From Flavobacterium sp. (GTDB lineage Bacteria > Bacteroidota > Bacteroidia > Flavobacteriales > Flavobacteriaceae), in NCBI RefSeq assembly GCF_030146175.1, contig NZ_JASLCE010000120.1, positions 1 through 24,149 on the forward strand: DNA of 24,149 nt, read 5' to 3'. Shown here in pieces: positions 16,508 through 22,093 of this stretch. The translations under genes were made by a program, and so were the position numbers. Below the pieces are notes generated by a model, which did not search any database, was not told the origin of the DNA, and was given only the letters and a program-made list of their open reading frames with translations. Every line of letters begins with the position of its first letter. The first letter of the stretch is position 1.

Positions 16508-17788
16508 TTATTTTAATTTAAAAGATGGATTAAAGTGTAGCGCCAACCAGGTCCAGGTTTGCAAATTTTTCGGATCACTGACATTTTTCAGCGTATTCAT
16601 ACTGTCGGATGCAAACATAAAAGAATGTCCGATAAAAAGTCCGAATTGCTTGTTCAATTTGTGCTGAAATACCAGATCCAATTCGGTTCCCAAATATTTA
16701 GACAAATCCTTTCCGTTACTATCTATACCTTGTTTGCCATTTGTCATAAAAGCATGAATATTCCCGGCCAAACTGGATTTCGGGCTGAATTTCATCTTTG
16801 TCTGGATATAATAATCGTTAAGTCCGAATGTATTGAAATGGTTCCCCACATAAAAATAATCCATAAAACCATTGAATTTATGATTGGTTCCATACATCGG
16901 ACTAAAAGATCGGTTTTCGGTGGCAGCCGTATCATAATTATTTCCGGATAACCACTCCGTTCCGACTACTACATTAAATTGTTTACTCACAATAAAATCG
17001 GCGTTAAGCGAAAACTGATACGCTTTTTTACTTTGTCCTGCTGTATTGTTACCGGCCTGGTAATATCCGGATCCAAAAATCCCGAAGCCCTCAAAATATT
17101 TTCCGGCGTTCACTCCTGCTGTCAGCATATCATAATGTGTTCCATCTGCATTTTGCAATACATTGTTCATCGCAATAACGGAAAATCGAGATTTATTTGA
17201 ACCTTTATACTGGTAGTGCAGCAATTGTAAGGATTTTGTTTTTTCACCACTGTCTGCAATGCCATATACTTCGTTAGTTGGTGTATCGTTTGTATCATCA
17301 CCATCGTTATTATACGACACCACTGCTTCTAATTTTGAGTTTTTTCCCAAAGAAAAAATCCCTTTTAAAGCATCGAAGCTTCTTCCCTGCATAGCCCAAT
17401 CCAGTGCTCCTAATAGTCTTTCGTCATCATACGAAAGTATCTGACGTCCAATTTTTAATCCGACTTTCGGGTTAAACTGGTATTTCGCCCAGGCTTCATT
17501 AACCGTAAAATTTTGATTTTTAATTTGAGTTGAAGCGGTTTCTCCCCATATTCTCACATCCTGAGCCGAAAAATACATTTCCAGATGCTGATAATAATAA
17601 TCCAGTCCGATTCTGGCTCTTGAAAATATCGTCGCTTCTGCATTTTTTCCTTTTGGAATTAAGGTTTTCTGACCGTTATCCAATTCCATACGTGTCCTGA
17701 AATCAATATTCATTTTAAGACTGTCGACCTGTGCATTGGCAAAATAATAGCCACAGCAAAGGCAAAACACCATTACTTTTTTTAACAT
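16508..17788 (-). CDS. Alginate-export-family outer-membrane porin
   Basis: A 426-residue outer-membrane beta-barrel of the alginate export (AlgE/Alginate_exp) family. A signal peptide covers residues 1-19 (ending FANAQ). The mature barrel starts with MNIDFRTRMELDNG and carries the family-typical GRQILSYDDERLLGALDWAM segment near 112-133, where the pore constriction lies in AlgE-like channels. It ends with the barrel-closing strand HFNPSFKLK. It is the last gene of a three-gene minus-strand group with two NarK-type nitrate transporters, 89 bases after the second. That context makes passage of nitrate/nitrite, or another small anion, a more likely job than alginate export; this is inference from position. 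No alginate genes are visible. Confidence 0.85.
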   Translation of the reverse strand: MLKKVMVFCLCCGYYFANAQVDSLKMNIDFRTRMELDNGQKTLIPKGKNAEATIFSRARIGLDYYYQHLEMYFSAQDVRIWGETASTQIKNQNFTVNEAWAKYQFNPKVGLKIGRQILSYDDERLLGALDWAMQGRSFDALKGIFSLGKNSKLEAVVSYNNDGDDTNDTPTNEVYGIADSGEKTKSLQLLHYQYKGSNKSRFSVIAMNNVLQNADGTHYDMLTAGVNAGKYFEGFGIFGSGYYQAGNNTAGQSKKAYQFSLNADFIVSKQFNVVVGTEWLSGNNYDTAATENRSFSPMYGTNHKFNGFMDYFYVGNHFNTFGLNDYYIQTKMKFSPKSSLAGNIHAFMTNGKQGIDSNGKDLSKYLGTELDLVFQHKLNKQFGLFIGHSFMFASDSMNTLKNVSDPKNLQTWTWLALHFNPSFKLK

Positions 17789-17877
17789 ATCCTGATTTTT
17801 TAATTAATAATTAGTTTATCGGGTAGCTTTATGCCGAAAAAAATTGTTCTTAAATAAAAGGGGGAGTTTTTATTTTT

Positions 17878-19206
17878 TTAGCTTGGGCGTTCGCACCCTT
17901 TTCGGGTATAGAATTTCCAATTGACAAAAGTGGCCCATATACAGATTACAAACACCAATCCGAAAAACAAACGGGTATCTCCGGTAATGGCTCTGGACTG
18001 CGTAATTAACACATTAAATACAAAAGGTCCAAAAGCAGCAATTGCCGAGGTCCATCCGATTACGCCGGCAGCTCTTCTCGGAGAATCCGAAAAGATAATC
18101 GGGAATTGTTTAAATGTTGCGGCATTACCAACTCCTGTGAAAAAGAAAATCAACAATATGATCGTCACAAATACCGGGAATTGTTCAATAGACGTCGGTG
18201 TTAGATAGCCTCCTAAAATCAATATAGCAAATAGAATTATCAAAGCGACACCTGTTATATGTGTCAGAATAGCACCACCGGTTTTATCGGCAACTTTACC
18301 AAAAATCACGCGAACCAAAGAACCGATTAGCGGACCGTAAAAAGCGTATCGCAAAGGATCCAAATCGGCTTCCAACGGCACATAAAGGCTTTTTATCATC
18401 ATCGGAAAAGCGGCTGCCAAACCAGCAAATGTTCCAAACGTCATAAAATAAGTCAAAGTACAATACCAGGTATGTTTGTCTCCGAATATATCCAACTGTT
18501 CTTTAAACGAAGCCGTTACCGGGATATTTTTTAACGAAAACCAAGCCCAGATTCCAACCAGAAACAAAGGTACCACATAGATAAAAGCTACGTTTTCCAG
18601 AAACATCACCTGACCGGTTGCGGCAATGATTTCACCACCGCCTACAAAGGAAAAAATCCCCAGACTCAGTACTAAAGGCGATAGCAACTGAACCAGACAA
18701 ACCCCAAAATTTCCGATTCCGGCTTGTATTCCCAATGCCGTACCCAATTCTTTTTTAGGAAAAAATAAAGAGGTGGATGGCATATATGACGAAAAATCGC
18801 CTCCTCCAATTCCCATTAAAAAGGCTATCAGCATAAAATAGCGATACGACGTTTCCGGGTTCATCACCGCAAAACCGAGCATTAACAACGGAATGATCTT
18901 AATTAATGTCGTTATCGTAATGACTTTTCTTGTTCCAAAAAGCGGAATCAGGAATGTATTCAATATTCGCAGTAAACCGCCAGCCAGACCCGGCATTGCT
19001 GCCAGCCAAAAAAGCTGGTCATCCGAAAAATCAAATCCGATTTTTGGTAATTTAATCACGACTACGCTAAACAAAAACCAGGTGATAAAAGAAATGGTTA
19101 GCGCAATTGTTGTAATAGTAAGTGTTTTCCAAGCTATTTTCTTGCCTGTTTTTTCCCAAAATTGTTCATCATTGGGATCATAATTCGTCAGCCATTGTGA
19201 ATTCAT
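17878..19206 (-). CDS. narK: NarK/NarU-type nitrate/nitrite transporter (MFS)
   Basis: A 442-residue major facilitator superfamily carrier of the nitrate/nitrite porter family. The N-terminus (NYDPNDEQFWEKTGKKIAWK) and following segment closely resemble E. coli NarK/NarU. The two conserved substrate-binding arginines are present at R80 (GGLLRILNTF) and R299 (GSLVRVIFG). The nitrate signature motifs appear as QAGIGNFGV (about 161-169) and GVGNAATFKQFP (about 358-369). About twelve membrane helices are visible. By resemblance to NarK it should exchange nitrate for nitrite across the inner membrane. It lies 75 bases downstream of a second, different NarK-family gene and 89 bases upstream of a porin gene, all on the minus strand. 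Confidence 0.92.
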   Translation of the reverse strand: MNSQWLTNYDPNDEQFWEKTGKKIAWKTLTITTIALTISFITWFLFSVVVIKLPKIGFDFSDDQLFWLAAMPGLAGGLLRILNTFLIPLFGTRKVITITTLIKIIPLLMLGFAVMNPETSYRYFMLIAFLMGIGGGDFSSYMPSTSLFFPKKELGTALGIQAGIGNFGVCLVQLLSPLVLSLGIFSFVGGGEIIAATGQVMFLENVAFIYVVPLFLVGIWAWFSLKNIPVTASFKEQLDIFGDKHTWYCTLTYFMTFGTFAGLAAAFPMMIKSLYVPLEADLDPLRYAFYGPLIGSLVRVIFGKVADKTGGAILTHITGVALIILFAILILGGYLTPTSIEQFPVFVTIILLIFFFTGVGNAATFKQFPIIFSDSPRRAAGVIGWTSAIAAFGPFVFNVLITQSRAITGDTRLFFGLVFVICIWATFVNWKFYTRKGCERPS

Positions 19207-19281
19207 ATAAAATAGTTTAATGTTAACAATTCTATTTGTATAGCCGTGTCAGTAGGTTAATGTTCTAACTCCTATACCCGA

Positions 19282-20748
19282 TTATTCGATACGGTGTTTA
19301 AGATGAGGTGCTTCTTTATGTGTCATTTTTTTAATGGTGTGGATCATCCAGTAAAGAGAAACGGCCGAAATGACAAAGACAAAAATCCAGGAACTCGTCC
19401 ATAAATCGGAGAAATCCAGTAGATAACCGAATAAAATCGGCCCGATAAATCCGCCTAATCCGCCTATAAGTCCAACCATTCCACCCACTATTCCCACTTC
19501 ATTAGGAAAGTATTCCGGAATATGTTTATAGACCGCAGCCTTTCCTATTCCCCAAACAATCCCTATAGCAATTACCAACAGGGAAAATACCCAGATATGA
19601 GCTTCAAATTTGATCAATGTAACTCCTTCAGCCAGAAGTTCTTTTTTATGGACTTGCTGATTTTGTTTGACCACTATTTCCTGCCACGAAAAAAACTCGG
19701 GTAGTATCTTTGTTTGTTCCGGGATTTCCGGCTTTTCTTTTACCGCGATTGTTTCATTACCCAATACGATTTTATTTCCGGTAACTTCCGTGACAACAGC
19801 CGATTTCTTAGTGACAATACCTTTCCCTGGTGTTAGGATATCCATTTTGGGAAGCATTAGTAATCCGCTTATAATCAGTGAGGAGTACAATACCCCGTAC
19901 ATTACTTTTCGGGCACCGAATTTATCCGACAGGTAACCTCCCAAAGCTCGAATCACACCACTCGGTAAACTAAATGCTGAGGTCAGTAAACCGCCTAATA
20001 CCAACGATGTTTTGTACACATTTACATAGTAGGGCAATAACCATTGTGAAAAAGCTACAAACAAACCGAAAACCAGAAAATAGTATAGTCCGAAACGCCA
20101 TACCCGTGTTTTTTTTAGCGGAGCAAGTAATTCCGCTGTTGTTTTTACCTGACCCGTTACTTTTTTATTTTTCACAAAGAAGAGGAAAATGAGTCCCATC
20201 AGAATTAACATACAGCCATAGATTACCGGTAACCATCGCCATCCGTTTTGCGGATCAGAGGCCGATAAAGCATTTAAAGTAACAGGCGCTAAAAAGGTTG
20301 TTAACGCAGCACCCGCATTTCCCATTCCGAAAATACCCAATGCTCTTCCCTGCCATTCTTTGGGATACCAGATCGAAGTAAATGCAATTCCAACAGCAAA
20401 ACTGGCTCCTACCATACCAAAACAGAAGCTTAATAAAAAGTAGACCCAATAGGAAGTAACAAAATAGGTTAAAAAAAGTGGAACCGAGCAGCATAACAAC
20501 AGCCAGGCAAAAACCACTTTACCGCCATATTTATCGGTAAGTATACCCAAAGGTAATCGCGTGATGGAACCGGATAAAATAGGTATTCCCAAAAGCCATC
20601 CGGTTTCAACAACCGACCAGTTAAATATCCCATTATCTACCAAATACGTGACTAAAACACCATTCATTGTCCAACAGGCAAAACAAATAGTAAAAGCCAG
20701 TGTATTTAAAAAAAGAATTTTGTGTGCAGATCGTAGATTATTTTCCAT
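19282..20748 (-). CDS. NasA/NarK1-type nitrate transporter (MFS) with a periplasmic insert
   Basis: A 488-residue major facilitator carrier in the nitrate porter family but of the second subtype (NarK1/NasA-like, usually proton-coupled nitrate import). Family features include SITRLPLGILTDKYGG with R64, IWYPKEWQGRALGIFGMGNAG (nitrate signature 1), VIRALGGYLSDKFGARK with R267, and a degenerate second signature WGIGKAAVYKHIPEYF. Between helices 9 and 10, at about residues 300-382, there is an insert of some 80 residues that topology places in the periplasm. It reads like a small beta domain (GKGIVTKKSAVVTEV... and VVKQNQQVHKKELLAEG). First gene of the minus-strand nitrate group, with a hairpin-bearing leader upstream. 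Confidence 0.9.
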   Translation of the reverse strand: MENNLRSAHKILFLNTLAFTICFACWTMNGVLVTYLVDNGIFNWSVVETGWLLGIPILSGSITRLPLGILTDKYGGKVVFAWLLLCCSVPLFLTYFVTSYWVYFLLSFCFGMVGASFAVGIAFTSIWYPKEWQGRALGIFGMGNAGAALTTFLAPVTLNALSASDPQNGWRWLPVIYGCMLILMGLIFLFFVKNKKVTGQVKTTAELLAPLKKTRVWRFGLYYFLVFGLFVAFSQWLLPYYVNVYKTSLVLGGLLTSAFSLPSGVIRALGGYLSDKFGARKVMYGVLYSSLIISGLLMLPKMDILTPGKGIVTKKSAVVTEVTGNKIVLGNETIAVKEKPEIPEQTKILPEFFSWQEIVVKQNQQVHKKELLAEGVTLIKFEAHIWVFSLLVIAIGIVWGIGKAAVYKHIPEYFPNEVGIVGGMVGLIGGLGGFIGPILFGYLLDFSDLWTSSWIFVFVISAVSLYWMIHTIKKMTHKEAPHLKHRIE

Positions 20749-20781
20749 AAACTCAATTTTTATTGATTACAAATAATAAAA

Positions 20782-20824
20782 AAACCCCAGCGAATAGCCA
20801 TAAAAAGCTACTCCCTTGGGGTTT
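20782..20824 (-). promoter_or_regulatory. Terminator-like hairpin in the transporter mRNA leader
   Basis: On the minus strand AAACCCCA and TGGGGTTT form an 8-bp lower stem, an internal loop contains AGGGA opposite TCGC, and GTAGC pairs with GCTAT above it, closing an 8-base loop. The lower arm runs directly into a T-run of seven. It looks like an intrinsic terminator yet lies upstream of the gene it would serve, 33 bases before the ATG, so it may attenuate or stabilise the message. Confidence 0.65.
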
Positions 20825-20830
20825 ACTTTG

Positions 20831-20838
20831 TAAAGATA
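20831..20838 (-). promoter_or_regulatory. Candidate -7 element of the nitrate transporter operon
   Basis: TATCTTTA on the minus strand matches TAnnTTTG except the last base. The predicted start of transcription, a few bases downstream, would put the leader hairpin at the extreme 5' end of the mRNA. Confidence 0.45.
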
Positions 20839-20884
20839 ATCAAAAATATTTTTATAACATAATATGAATTATATTTATTTTTTA

Positions 20885-20892
20885 TAACTTTA
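20885..20892 (+). promoter_or_regulatory. Candidate -7 element of the NarI-like / nitrate reductase genes
   Basis: TAACTTTA on the plus strand matches TAnnTTTG except the last base and lies 30 bases before the ATG at 20923. No convincing -33 TTG is seen, which would fit an activator-dependent promoter. Confidence 0.4.
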
Positions 20893-20922
20893 TATCACAA
20901 AACAAATATTTTTATCTACAAT

Positions 20923-21987
20923 ATGTTAAAAATAATCAACATTAAAGCCTTTATTGTAGCTGTTATTGCTACGATTTTGACCTTACTACTGGTGCTTATT
21001 GGATCCCGTAGCCTGCAAAATTTTGATGCCGCTTTGGTCGCTTACCTGTTTGGAACATTATTCGCAATTTTCGGAATAGTGTATCGCTATATGGTATGGA
21101 TTCAAAGGCCACCTACCCAACTATATTTTAAAAGTAGCATCCGGATTCTTTTTTCTAAGGAATTTGTTTATTATCTGCTATATGTTATTAAGGATTTCTT
21201 TAAAAATATAGTCTTTCAGAATTTTATTTTTAAAAGAGGAAAAAAAAGAGGTCTTGCGCATATAGCAATGGCAATAGGCTGTACAATCGCATTTGCCATT
21301 ACTTTTCCGCTTACATTTGGCTGGATTCACTTTTCCTTAGATCCGGCTTCCGGATTGGATCCTCTTCTGGAACCTATCTATACGGCTCATTTTTTTGGAT
21401 TTGATGTAATGCATTTTCCGGTAAAATCCGTTGTTGGATTTCTAACATTCGGAGCCTTAAACTGGTGTTCGTTACTCGTAATCATCGGTGCTTCCTATTT
21501 TCTGCAAAAACGACTAAAAGATCCCGGACTAATCGCTACTCAGACCTTTGAAGGCGATATCCTACCTTTATTATTATTGATATTAGTATCGCTAACCGGA
21601 CTGGGATTAACGCTCGATTATGAATTTATGAAAGGACAGACTTATGAATTTATGGCCGTTACCCATGCTTTTTTTGTAATCGTTTTTCTGGTTTGGATGC
21701 CGTTTGGTAAATTCTTCCATATTATCCAGCGACCGGCTCAAATTGGCGCACATATCTATAAAGAAGTCGGCAAAAAAAGAGGCATGCAGATCTGTAAACA
21801 TACCGGAAAAGAATATGCTCCCCAACTTCATATTTCGGATTTAAAAAAACTCACCCGTCAATTAGGATTCCGACTCGAATCGGAAAATGGACAATCGCTA
21901 CTGGATTACAGCCCCGAAGGAAAAAGAGATTTATTAGCGATGGCACATTTAAAAGCCCGACAAGAATCCGGAACCTACTTCGGATAA
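20923..21987 (+). CDS. NarI-like haem b membrane protein
   Basis: A 354-residue inner-membrane protein resembling the NarI gamma subunit of respiratory nitrate reductase. Hydrophobic helices lie at about 8-28, 36-57, 112-134, 166-194, 212-231 and 246-263. The C-terminal helix has H248 and H266 exactly 18 residues apart in an MPFGKFFHI context, like H187 and H205 of E. coli NarI. H113 in GLAHIAMAIG aligns with NarI H56, but the position matching H66 is alanine (A123). So one haem site (H56/H205-like) looks complete and the other lacks a ligand, unless H136, H156 or H164 substitutes. A cytoplasmic tail of about 85 residues follows. It precedes the molybdopterin reductase gene by 106 bases and may pass electrons from quinol to it. 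Confidence 0.7.
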   Translation: MLKIINIKAFIVAVIATILTLLLVLIGSRSLQNFDAALVAYLFGTLFAIFGIVYRYMVWIQRPPTQLYFKSSIRILFSKEFVYYLLYVIKDFFKNIVFQNFIFKRGKKRGLAHIAMAIGCTIAFAITFPLTFGWIHFSLDPASGLDPLLEPIYTAHFFGFDVMHFPVKSVVGFLTFGALNWCSLLVIIGASYFLQKRLKDPGLIATQTFEGDILPLLLLILVSLTGLGLTLDYEFMKGQTYEFMAVTHAFFVIVFLVWMPFGKFFHIIQRPAQIGAHIYKEVGKKRGMQICKHTGKEYAPQLHISDLKKLTRQLGFRLESENGQSLLDYSPEGKRDLLAMAHLKARQESGTYFG

Positions 21988-22036
21988 ACCCACTCCCAAT
22001 CAAAAAACCTACTAAAAAATGTATAACCGCTTTACA

Positions 22037-22068
22037 ATCGGAAATCGAAATAGCTGATGATTTCCGGT
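22037..22068 (+). repeat. Intercistronic hairpin upstream of the nitrate reductase gene
   Basis: CGGAAATC and GATTTCCG (22039-22046 and 22059-22066) form a perfect 8-bp stem, extendable by two pairs, with a 12-base loop. There is no T-run after it. AACCG at 22025-22029 could pair alternatively with CGGTT at 22065-22069. It may be an mRNA processing, stability or regulatory element. Confidence 0.45.
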
Positions 22069-22093
22069 TCTAAACCATAAAACTATATTTAGT

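Larger units (their letters stand above)
20749..20922. promoter_or_regulatory. Divergent control region of the nitrate locus
   Basis: A 174-base AT-rich spacer between the divergent transporter and NarI-like genes. It contains a leader hairpin (20782-20824), candidate -7 elements for both directions (20831-20838 minus, 20885-20892 plus) and an A/T-rich core between them, where a shared activator could bind. I see no clear FNR/CRP-type palindrome. Confidence 0.7.

Noticed and set aside
20782..20824. Manganese (yybP-ykoY) riboswitch, suggested by GGGAGTAGC
   Set aside because: Only this short string resembles the 5' part of that riboswitch; the second docking segment and the overall size are missing, and the downstream gene is a nitrate carrier.
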